Below, piece after piece: positions 1 through 12,608 of a DNA stretch of 17,479 nt. The translations under genes were made by a program, and so were the position numbers. Each line of letters opens with the position of its first letter. The first letter of the stretch is position 1. The notes below the pieces were generated by a model. That model searched no databases. It was not told where the DNA came from and worked only from the letters and a program-made list of their open reading frames with translations. Location of the stretch: positions 1 through 17,479 of the forward strand of contig CALSCQ010003267.1 of the NCBI GenBank assembly GCA_943704525.1, read 5' to 3'. Source of the stretch: Pigoraptor vietnamica. Taxonomy: Eukaryota; Opisthokonta; Filasterea.

Positions 1-5
1 CCCCC

Positions 6-94
<89 letters not shown>

Positions 95-98
95 GCGC
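1..98. repeat. C8-(AC)36-(GC)9 alternating microsatellite
   Basis: Eight C residues are followed by an uninterrupted AC dinucleotide run (9-80) that passes directly into a GC run (81-98). It ends at the AG (99-100) that serves as the 3' splice site for the first kinesin exon in the window. The repeat is therefore intronic and takes the place of a polypyrimidine tract. About 90 bases of strict purine-pyrimidine alternation is a classic Z-DNA-prone sequence. Confidence 0.95.
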
Positions 99-100
99 AG

Positions 101-1500
101 CTTTTCGTGCACCGTCTTCGCGTTTGGTCAGACTGGCTCTGGCAAGACGCACACCATCACGGGACCCGACGTCCCCAGCGACGCGAGCCTTGTCGGCATC
201 ATCCCGCGGTCGTTTGAGTACCTCTTTGACATTGTCGCCGCGCGGCCAGACGTGCGATTCACGATGCGCGCGTGCTATCTGGAGGTGTACAACGAACAGG
301 TGGGTATTATCTTGCGAATGCTCGCAAGTTCAGTTGTCGTCGCTCGTATCGCGTCGCAGATTATATAGCGACACGCGCGTATACACGCACACACATGTAC
401 ATGTACGCACCCCCACCACGCGCGCGTAATCACCTTCACATCGAGGACACAAATTCGCTCACTGTGGCTCTGCTCTTTCTGACTATTAGGTCAAGGACCT
501 CTTGAATCCATCGTCCACGTCGTTGCCCGTGCGATGGGCTGCGGGAAGGGGATTTTACGTGGAAAACCTGTTTGTCGTCGAGTGCGAGGTCATCGACGAT
601 ATGATTGCTGTCCTGGAAGAGGGTGCGTGGCTTCATTACTGGGCGCTTGTGTCTGTTTGTGTGTGCGTTGAATGCCTTGTGTATAGCTCAGGGTGTTGTG
701 CTCCTCGTGCGTGTGCGTGCGATTGTGGGCCAGCGCACATCACGCACGTAAACAGAAAAGCGGTGGTGGCGAGACTCGCGTGCACACACTGTGTGCTCAC
801 TATATTCTCACACTTCACTCTGCGCTCCCTACGCCCGCAGGCCTCCAGAACCGCCGCACTGCCGCGCACAACCTTAACGAGCACAGCAGTCGCAGCCACA
901 GCATGCTGACGATCACAATCGACACGGAGACCATCGACCCCGACGACGGCCGGCTCATCACGAAGAACGGCAAGCTCAGCTTTGTCGATCTCGCCGGTGC
1001 GTGGGAGGGAATCCCGTTCACTCTCTGCGTGCATGGAGTGTCCTGCTGTTCGTAATTGGGAACGCGCGCTTTTTAACTGCCGTTTTGGGAATTCGTCGCT
1101 CTTCTTGTCTGACCGAATTTGGTATTGTGTGGGCGCAGGGAGCGAGAAGGTGAAGGAGTCGAAATCGGCGGGAGATCAGTTGACCGAGACGCAGAACATC
1201 AACAAGTCCCTTCTCACACTTGGTGCGTGCGTGCGTGCCTGCCTGCGTGCGTGTGTGTATAATGCGCGCCCGAACGCCTGCGTTTAGTCTTCTTGCCCGG
1301 GGAGACCGCTGATGAGTTTGCGTGTGTGTGTGTGTTTTATTGTCGTCAACAGGCCAGTGCATTTCGGCGCTGGGCGATCCGAAGAAGCGTAACGGACACA
1401 TTCCGTACCGAGACAGCAAGTTGACCAAGCTGCTTGCCGACTCACTCGGCGGCAACGGATATACGCTGATGGTGGGTGCCCTACATACTTGAGAGAGCGA

Positions 1501-1568
<68 letters not shown>

Positions 1569-3726
1569 GCGTGTGTCTGTGTCTGTGTCTGTGTATGTGT
1601 CTGTGTTTGGGGAGCAGGGGGGAGGGAGGAGAGGGAGACTGAACGGGGGTCCGTGGCGCCCGCGTGTCTCTTCCGATGCAGCGTCGCGTGCGCGTGCGCA
1701 TTCTCACCACACACTTGCGTATTGCGTGTCGCACAGATTGCGTGCATCACTCCCTCTGCGCACGCCATCGCGGAGACGATCAACACGCTGCGCTACGCCT
1801 ACCGCGCCAAGCGAATCAAGAACAAGCCCGTGCTGCAGATGGACCCCCGCGAGCGACTCATCGCCGCGCTGAAGAAGGAGGTCAAGCACTTGCGACAGGA
1901 GAACATGTACCTGCGAGGCCAGTTCGATCCCAACAGCGTACGGAACACGCCGGGTCCTCCCACGCCGCACCACAGCGGCCGCCTCTCGATCTCGTCGCAC
2001 AACGCCGGCGCGGTCGTCGCGTACGGCAGCGTGCCCGGCAGCCTCAACGGCAGCTACAACAACGTCGCCGCGCTCGGGATGTCGGGGTCTGTGGAGGTGT
2101 CTGGGGCGCTCGTGCGGAGTGACCCGCAAGAGGTGCTGCAGAGCATGGGCGGCGGCTATGGGAAGACGTCGGAGCAGCTGAAGACGGCGCGGCGGATGTT
2201 GAGGGAGTACATGGAGGACAACGATGTGCTGCGTGTGGAGAACGCCGAGCTCATACGACAGAAGGAGCGGTCCGACCAGGTGGGTGTGGCAGCTGCTGTG
2301 CATGTACGTGTGCGAGTGTGTGCGTGTGTGTGCATGTGCATGTATGTGCGAGTGTGTGTGTGGATGTACGTGTGCGTGTGCGTGCATGTGTGTGCATGTA
2401 CGTGTGCGTGTGCGTGCATGTGTGTGCATGTACGTGTGCGTGTGTGCGTATGTGTCTGTGTGTGGATTGTGCATGCGTGTGCATTATTGCACACATATGC
2501 ACACGTTCAACGAGACCTCTTTAGTGAAACTTTCCCCCTCGCGTTGCACCCTCCGTCCCTTCACGCTCCACCCATCCCTATCCCTAACCCCAAACCCTGA
2601 CCTGCTCGCAGGAGTACCAAGAGGTCATGAAGGAGAACGAGAAGCTGCAAGCGAAGCTGCTTCACCTCGAGAAAATCTTCCTCGACTCAGGTAGCACTTC
2701 GCATCCCTCGGGCGGCGGACCGAGCATCGACCACGGCCTCGCCGCATCGCGCTTGGGACTGCGCCGGGCGTTCGACCGCTCCGAGAACATGCTCCACCTC
2801 CTCCACACCGAAGGGCGCTTCTCGAAGCTTAACCTTCTCACCACGACGTCGGTGACGGGAATGCCCGTCGTGTCGCCGGGGGACAAGAAGGAGGAGGGCG
2901 GGAAGGGGAAGGCGTCGCAGGCGCCCGCGGAAGAAGAGTACGAGGACGACCGACAGGACACGGTCGTCGTCGTGGAGAGTTCGCCGGCCAAAAAGGGGCC
3001 TGGGGCAGTCAATGGGCGCGGGTGGGTGTGCGCGCAGTGCTGGAGTGGGCAGCATGGCATCAATGTTGGTCGATGCGCCTTTGAGTGACTCTCGAGTGCG
3101 AAGCCTTTCGGACGTATCGTTTATTTCTGTAACCGAGCTTACGTTCCTCGCTGGGGAATTTTCAGGCGCGGCGTAAATGCCGGGACGAAGCGGCCTGGTG
3201 CCGCTGGTCCCGCGACGGGCGCACAGCCCAAGTCTGTCGGCAAGTCACCCGCGGCCACGGCGAAGCAGGACGAAAGGTGGGCATCAACACACGTGTTGCA
3301 CAAAGCTCGCAATTGTTCTTTCTCCGTTGGCAAACAACCCTAATCAACGCCGCATCCAATTGTCTCCCACGCAGCAGTCAGCCGAGCGCGGGCGCGTACG
3401 ATGAAGACGATGACGATGCCGCCGTCGTGACAGACTCATCCCCCCGCAAAACGCAGCGCCCGCAACAGGCGAGCGTGCGCGGTCGCAAGGCCCCAGAGAC
3501 GTCGCAAGTGGCCGCGCAATCGCCCCAACGCAAAGCGGCCGAGTCTCAATCACCGCAAAAGAAGAAGGCGGGCGCGCCCGTGAGTGCCGACACCGCGGGT
3601 GCGGGCGACGGGGCGGACGATGGCACGCCCGTGCGAATAACCAACGAGCGCCTGCGTGACGAAATTATGGAACTCAACGGCGAGATTGAGTACTACCAGT
3701 CGCTGAACCGCTCTTTCCAAAAGTGA
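101..3726 (+). CDS. KIF12-like kinesin motor protein, 5' partial, nine exons
   Basis: Exons: 101-299, 490-622, 841-996, 1139-1222, 1353-1471, 1737-2279, 2612-3021, 3166-3276, 3375-3726. Joined, they give 701 residues and a TGA stop. The protein opens in the motor domain with [16 protein letters not shown] (P-loop), followed by [13 protein letters not shown], the switch I motif NEHSSRSH, switch [19 protein letters not shown], and [16 protein letters not shown]. The wording around the P-loop and the PVRW..GRGFYVE segment is that of animal KIF12 (kinesin-16 in one classification). Roughly the first 80-100 motor residues lie upstream of the window. After the neck come a coiled coil (about 262-285), a Gly/Ser-rich linker, a longer coiled coil (about 375-440), a disordered acidic and basic tail with S-P-x-K/R sites, and a short C-terminal coil. 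The protein should be an ATP-driven microtubule motor; cargo and direction are not readable. Exon 9 has a tandem CAGCAG acceptor (exon start 3375 or 3378), both in frame. Confidence 0.9.
1503..1610 (+). repeat. (GT)27 microsatellite with degenerate GT tail in kinesin intron
   Basis: A perfect GT run fills 1503-1556. Diverged units of the ATGT and GTGTCT type continue to about 1610. It lies in the 1472-1736 intron, shortly after the 5' splice site, with GT on the transcribed-sense strand. It is complementary to the AC run at the start of the window within the same pre-mRNA. Confidence 0.95.
2287..2470 (+). repeat. GT-rich minisatellite, 32-base unit, in kinesin intron
   Basis: The 2280-2611 intron is mostly GT-rich sequence broken by CATG and TACG steps. 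Within it, 2363-2394 and 2395-2426 are near-identical 32-base units, and 2427-2460 is a third, diverged unit. This is a higher-order tandem repeat rather than a plain dinucleotide run. Confidence 0.85.
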
Positions 3727-4646
3727 GGGGGAAGGAGGAGGACGGGACGTAAGGGCGGCCGTTGCGCGAAGGGCTGATCGCACTCTCGCAGTCGCGAAGA
3801 GGACATCTGCGATCGTTATTGCATCTCTCAATCGTGCACCGCACGTGCCTCCTTCCCCTGTCACTTTTTCTTTCGAGTCTTGACATTGCGTTGCCGTGTT
3901 AAATTTTCCTGTGATTTGTTTTTTCCTCGCTCCACGTCCACACGCGTCGTCGCGCGCCTTTTCATCACCCACCCGCCCACCCACGCACACACACACGCGC
4001 CCCACGCGTCCCCTATGCTCTGCGCTGTTGTTGTCGCGTCGTTTGTTCGGCGCGTCAAAAATGATGCAGCACTTGCAAGCAAATTAAGTTTGAGAATATT
4101 GCCCCAGCGACGTGTATCCGCCTCGACACTTGACCTGCCTTTTGTTGCTGAGTAGCGCCGCGCAGCTTTTGCCAGAGCCTCCTCTGTCTGCGCGTTCACA
4201 GCCGTCCACGGACACCGCACACCCTCTGTGAATAGACGACCACATGCCACAAACGGCGAGGCCCTTTATGATCCCAGAGCACACGCGCGCCAACAGGCGA
4301 GTGCTCGGTGGCTGTTGGCGATCGGTCACTGCGTATCACTGGCGGCCGAGTGCGAGTAACTCAGAGAAAGCCACAAGATACTGCGCTGCCGCTGCGACGC
4401 CAACGACGATGCGCTGCTGTCGGCCGTGAGCGAGGTGAAACCGCAATAGTGTGTCCAGTCGTTACTCGCAGCCGAGGGAGGCATTTTTGATGCCGTCGAA
4501 AGGACGCCGCGCGTTGCCACGTGACAGTCGGGCCGAGTTGTTGAACGGTGGCCAGTCGCCCGCTCGCCGGAGCGTTAGTGCTACTGTGGCCGAGCACGAG
4601 GCAGTAGAACGAGAAGCAGATGACCATCGACGCGGTCGTTACTGCG
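3727..4646. other. Tail-to-tail intergenic region, kinesin to GCP6-like gene
   Basis: These 920 bases lie between the kinesin stop and the stop of the opposite-strand GCP6-like gene, so they should hold both 3' UTRs. I see no conserved protein, tRNA or rRNA here, and no AATAAA on either strand. A short CA-rich run lies near 3975-4000. A perfect 10-base inverted repeat pairs 4351-4360 with 4461-4470. Open frames of 60-130 codons occur on both strands but show no recognisable domain. Confidence 0.7.
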
Positions 4647-7600
4647 TTACTGCCGGCTGAGGGCGAGGCGGCTGTAGAAGCCATTGAAGTCGAGTCGGAG
4701 GAGGAAGTCCTCGAGGTGCTCCGCCTGGTATCCCTTGGCAACGAGCTTCTTGACGACTGCAAGGAAGAGGGTCACGTGAGGAGGACGTGGGTAGGGGCCA
4801 CACGGCCGTGCACACGCACAAAGCACCTACGCACCCCTTTCAGCAAACGCACGGACACGCTCAGACGCACGCATACACACACACACACACACACACACGT
4901 GCACACACAAACAACATCCCATCAGCACACGCACACAGACACACGAACACGACACACTCACCGATGTGGAGAAACCCGGCGTACTCTCTGAACGAGTGCT
5001 GCACTTGGCACAGCCGTCCGAACACCTCGTCGTCGAGCCCCGCGGCCGTCGTCTCGCCAGCGTCTCGCGCGCGCTTTCGCGAGGCCTCCGACGCCGCGAC
5101 CGCCGTGTGGAACTGAAGTATGAGGTCGAAAATGCCCTCCACGATCCGCATGATCGGCTCTGCCTTGGTGCTCAGCAGGCAGCTGCGTGCGTGCGTGTGT
5201 CAGTGCACGACATTTGTGGTGGGAGTGCGTGTGTCCGTGTGCCTTTCGTGTTCGAAGCGGCATGGGCGATCACCATCGAAGCACCAGTGACACATACGCA
5301 CCGACTCCGTTGACTGAATTTCAGACTAACAATGCTCACCGGAAAATGGCGCGGTCGAGGTACTGAGAGTGGGCTCGGATGAGTTCATCGATATCTCTCG
5401 CCTGCGTGGAAAGAGGAAAGCCACAGTGTCAACAGCGCCTGTGAGAGAAGAAAACACTGGCACTCCCCTCTCTCCTGTCACGCAGACACACCACAGACAC
5501 AGGCACATCGATGCACACATCCAACCAGACACAAAAACACACAAAACAGTAAGGGCGAGCCAAAAACCAACAAACAGCAACAGAAAAAGCACACACGCAC
5601 CTTCGCGATGTCCGCGACAAGTTCCCTCCAGCTCACGTCGAGCACCTGATGAAGCACGTAGCCCTGCATGACACTGACAAAATGCTCCAGTTCGTGTCGC
5701 ACGGCGTTCGCGTAACGCCCGCGCTCGGCCTCCTCGCCAGTGGCGCCGAGATCTCCACCGAGGGACAGTCGCCCGCCCATCGATAGGCGGCGTCCGGACG
5801 AGCGCCGCCGGCTGTTTCCGCGCGTCTGGACGGGCTTTGCGGCGTCCTTGCGTGTGGCTGAGGTGGCATCGGAGGGCGAATCGAGTCTGGGAATGGCGAT
5901 GTGAACATGGTGAGCGAATTGGGTGAAAACCCTCAGAGGCCATACCTGCACTCAGATTCACACGCCAAACACATCGCAGTGACGAGCGCACAAGAAGGTG
6001 CTGCAAAAACCATGCATTCACACGAAAGCACATCGCAGTGACGTACGCACCTCGACCACGCGTCGCCCAGCGCCCACGTGACGTTGCGGAGCGTGAGAAA
6101 GAACGAAAACAGCCGGTTGTAACGCAGCATCGACGACTGCGTCACGATCACGTTGAGCGGCCACCCGCACGCGTACCCCACGCGCACGCTCGCAAGCATC
6201 TGCAGCGCAAGCAGCAGCCTCTGTCCGTCCTTCTTTTGTTCGCGCAGATTCGCGCGCTTCGCCTCCCAGTGCACGCCATCGAAGGCAAGCGTGACGAGGG
6301 CCGCACGCGAGTCCGCAGCCACCGACGACGACGCGACGGCCCCGGCCATGGCGTCAGCGAGACACCCCGCAAACCGAGTCCCGTCCGTCGAGTTGTCGGC
6401 AAACTCCTGCGCAAGCGCGAAGAGCTTCGTGCACAGCGCATCGGCCCAATCACCCGCGCCCATCAGCAGGTACTGGCGCAACGACGCAAGCACGTCTAAA
6501 AGGCCGAGACGCTCCGTAAACACGCGCGCGACGGCCGACGAAATGACGACGCAGCGGCTCTCGATGGGCTCGGCGAGGGACAAGAGCGTCAGGACGGACA
6601 GTGGCACGAGGCGGTCACCGTCAGACGCCGATGCAACGAGGGGCGCAGTCTTTGGGCCCTCCCCTTCGTCCCCGGGAAGCGACAACCGGCGGTCCAACTG
6701 CTGCTGTACGGCGGCGACGCGGAGTTCGAGGGGCGAGGGACCCGCTTCGCTCGACTCTTCCTCCCCCTCGCCAGAGAACGTGCGCCGGTGCGCGATTTTT
6801 GTGCCCTTGGCCTCCAGCTCGGCAGCGGGTTCTGCACCTTCGACGCCTTCCATGACATTGGCGAATGGTGCGTCCTCCGCGTCGACCGAATGGCGTGTCA
6901 ATTGTCCAGTCGCAGTGTCCGCAGACGACGACATCGGCGGCACGACGGAACCCTCGCCCTCCACCAGCGCAACGAGGCTCTCCTCCGCCTGCGTGCCACT
7001 CGCCGAGTGCGTCGCCGCGTCGTCAGAAGACGCGATCGCCCTCTCGGCATCATCCATGAACGGAATTGACTCGTCCAGAAGCATCCGCTCGACCACGTGA
7101 CTCCGACGTGGGGAGTCCGTCGGAGAGCCCTCGCCCATGTCACCCAGGAGGGACGTGTCGTTCGCGGCAGCATCGACGTCGTGCGCGGCGACGGCCGCAG
7201 CCGAGAACTCGGCCGAAGGTCCCACTATCGCCCGCATGAAAGCGTTTACGCCAGAGTCGTTGTCTTCTTCCTCGCCGCCCTCTCTCTCCGCGGCGGTCCC
7301 TAGAGCCACGTTGTCCACGACGGCAAAGTCGTCCATATGCTCAAGGCGACCGGTGCGTGCGTCGCCGAGACGCCTTCGGGACGCGATCCACTCTGCGTGC
7401 TGCGTCTCCTTCTCCACCGCCCTCATCCGCGCCGCGTGCTCCTCCTCAATTTCCCTCTCGGCTTCTGCCTTCGCCCGATCGATCTCTTCCTTCGAGAGAC
7501 CCGGCAATAGGGAGCCCAGCGGCAGCGACACGCCCCCACCACCCTCGACATCGAGGGCACGGCGAGCGTCTTCTTCCTTCTCCTTCGTCGCGGCGTCCTT

Positions 7601-9136
7601 CTTGCGCTCGACGGCCTCGTCCCGTCCACGGCGCAGATCTTCAAGCGCCGCGCGCTTTCTAACGACGAGCGCCTCTCGGGCGTCCCGCTCGGCGTCTTCG
7701 CGCTGCTTGGCCAACGCCCGCGCTTTCACCCTCTCTTCGTGTGCCGCGCCCGTCCGCGCCGCGTGCTCCGCCGCCTCTTCTTCCTCAAGAGCGGCCTTGT
7801 ACTGCGACTCCAACAACGAAAGCCGCGTCACGTGCTCGGCGTGGACGAGCGAGGCGGACGCGCACTCGGCGATTGTGAGCGACAGCGCTAGCTCCGGCGG
7901 TTCCATTGGCATGCGCGCGAAGGGGTGCGAGGGGTCGTGCCTCCGCAAGAGGTTGAGAGACTTGCCGCACACGAACGCCGCCGCCCACGCGCTGCGCATG
8001 AACGTCGGCGTGCTCGACGCGTCCCCGAGACGCACGTAGGCGGACGTCCAGAAGGTCTCGTCGCGGGCATCGGCGGCGTTCCGGTTGAATGCGAGCGAAA
8101 ACTCTGCGTGCGCGTCGTCGATCACGCCGTCGTGAATCCACGCGCTAATAAAGCGGATGTATGGAGCGCACGACCGGGCCAGTAGGGTGCGCAGGAGGGG
8201 CCCGTCCCGTTCGTCCGCCCACTCAGCGCACGCGTGCAAGTGCGTCAGCAGCGCCGAACCGCGCGGAAACTTGCTGAGGAAGAGGAGGACGTCGTCAGCG
8301 AACGGGTCCGCCAGCGACGCGTGCGCCTCTGCGCTTTCACCGTCCTGGTATGCGGAGGGCAGCGCGCAGAGGCACACGGACGCAAGGCGACGCAGCTGTC
8401 GGCCGAGCGGCGTAACGCTCGCTAGTAGCTCCGGAAGTGACGGCCACGTTGCATCAGAGCGATCGAGATGCGCGTTGCGAATCACGTCGAGATCTGAGGA
8501 AGAGCGCGCCTGCCTTCGGTTAGCGGCGACGGTCGAAGGGATGGCGAGGATTTTAGCGCGGCACTCGTGCAAGTGCTCGTTGAGTGCGGCGGCGAATGCC
8601 TCCAGCGTAAGTCCCCCGCGGCTGACACCGCGCGCGAAGAAAGCGGCGATCAGCTCAAGACGACGAAAGTGCGTCGCGTGTTCCGCAATGTCGCGTGCGG
8701 CGTTGTCGCTCGAAGCCGCGCCGCGCGAGCGACCGACGCGCTGCATCGGCGCTGGAGTGAACTGCATTTTTGACTCTGACCACAAAAACGAACGGCCGGG
8801 AAGGCCCATCATCACCGAGAGTGCATCGCGCACGAACGACTCCTCCGAAACGACGACGGATTCGCGCGAGAGAGCGCTCACATCGTCGCAGTGAACGAGG
8901 TTTGCGTGGACGACGGGTCGGCAGATGGCCCTATACACCGCATCAAAGAGCCCATCGCCGCCCTCCGTCGCGTAACTGCGCGCGTCGACTTCGCCGTCGG
9001 CGCCATCCCACCCGTAGAACTTGCGCTCGTCGGCAACAGAAGTCTTTGACTTTCCCGCGGAGAGAAGGAGGGAGATGCGCCCGTGCGTGTCGTCGGACGG
9101 CGCGGGTGCCGCGGCGCGCGCAGTGCCCGAAGGCAT
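4647..9136 (-). CDS. Gamma-tubulin complex component, GCP6-like (Spc97/Spc98 family)
   Basis: Minus-strand exons: 9136-6051, 5886-5601, 5401-5340, 5182-4962, 4756-4647. They total 3765 bases, or 1254 residues plus TAA. The start is the ATG at 9136; a GTG 27 bases upstream is in frame but unlikely. The N-terminal half-domain includes [14 protein letters not shown] (about 64) and [15 protein letters not shown] (about 330). A charged coiled-coil region (about 430-590) and an acidic Ser-rich region (about 600-850) follow. The C-terminal GCP domain (about 852-1254) contains [46 protein letters not shown] and, near the end, [15 protein letters not shown]. The long central insertion and the tail wording fit GCP6 better than GCP2-5. 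Family members act in gamma-tubulin ring complexes that nucleate microtubules. Human GCP6 is longer and has tandem repeats in the middle that are not seen here. Introns 3 and 4 are GT-rich in the sense direction. The gene is head-to-head with the DHX33-like gene. Confidence 0.87.
4875..4898. repeat. (AC)12 microsatellite in GCP6-like intron
   Basis: A perfect AC run on the plus strand lies inside a wider CA-rich stretch (about 4800-4955). It falls in the last intron of the GCP6-like gene (4757-4961), where the transcribed-sense strand reads GT. The preceding intron (5402-5600) is similarly CA-rich on the plus strand but has no long perfect run. Confidence 0.9.
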
Positions 9137-9385
9137 GGCCGCAGTAACGCGCAGGTGCGACACAGCGCCGCGAGTGGGCGTGAGAACGAGAGTGAGGGTG
9201 CGGAAAGCGAGCGAGCGGTCTCACAACAGAAAATGAAACGGCTGGAGTTGAGCAGACTTGAATTTTCGCGCCACTCGCCAACATCCGGGCTGCCGTGCGT
9301 AACTGATTGTAACATTGCTTGCACGTGTACCAACAACACTGAAAACACATCTTTCGTTGGCCACTCCGTACTGTGCCTGCGCAAC
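9137..9385. promoter_or_regulatory. Divergent promoter shared by GCP6-like and DHX33-like genes
   Basis: Only 249 bases separate the two oppositely directed start codons, so both promoters and 5' UTRs must fit here. There is no clear TATA box. TTTTCGCGCCA at 9263-9273 matches the E2F/DP core (TTTCGCGC), and a CACGTG palindrome lies at 9322-9327. The half next to the helicase is visibly less GC-rich than the coding sequence. The promoter role follows from gene arrangement; the factor assignments are motif matches only. Confidence 0.65.
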
Positions 9386-12253
<2,868 letters not shown>

Positions 12254-12608
12254 TTCCTTCCGGAACAAACTTGTAAATAATGCTAGTCGGTTAATCAGTC
12301 ACGGGCATTCCACCTCAACCGCGCCAGTACATTGAGACGCTGCCCGCCATGAATGAGTACTCAGTCTGAAGCGCGCAGCCTATTAATCGGCCTGTGCAAA
12401 ACTGAAGTGAACGGGCAGCCGAGCTTCATTTCCCAACCGACCCCAGTCGCATATGCACTGGCGTCTCCGACTCATCCAGTAAGTGGAGGGCCGAAACACA
12501 GACTCCCATCCCTACACAAAATCCGCAGTGAATCAGCAAACGAAAGGCAAGTAACGCAGACGATCGCCGCCATCGGCCGCTGCGCCGCTCGTCAAGTTCA
12601 TACAGTCC
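12254..12608. other. Tail-to-tail intergenic region, DHX33-like to eIF4G-like gene
   Basis: These 355 bases separate the two facing stop codons and should contain both 3' UTRs. No RNA gene, repeat or open frame with a recognisable domain was seen. There is no AATAAA on either strand; an AT-rich patch near 12270-12285 is the only candidate 3'-end signal for the helicase transcript. Confidence 0.7.

Noticed and set aside
2570-2600. Telomere-like CCCTAT/CCCTAA/CCCAAACCCTG words
   Set aside because: There are only a few degenerate units in a pyrimidine-rich intron end next to a functional acceptor; this is not an array.
2690-2700. GGTAGCAC as a 5' splice site after the LDS codons in the kinesin
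   Set aside because: The frame stays open, with plausible coding sequence continuing to 3021, and the word breaks the GTGNGY donor pattern.
4351-4470. Ten-base inverted repeat with a 100-base spacer in the GCP6 3' region
   Set aside because: The arms are short, the loop is long and the pairing does not extend; it could easily be chance.
6153-8039. Long open frames on the plus strand (300 codons or more) opposite the GCP6-like gene
   Set aside because: They lie entirely antisense to an exon with clear GCP-family motifs, are low-complexity Ser/Arg/Ala-rich, and are expected from the strong GC bias of third codon positions.
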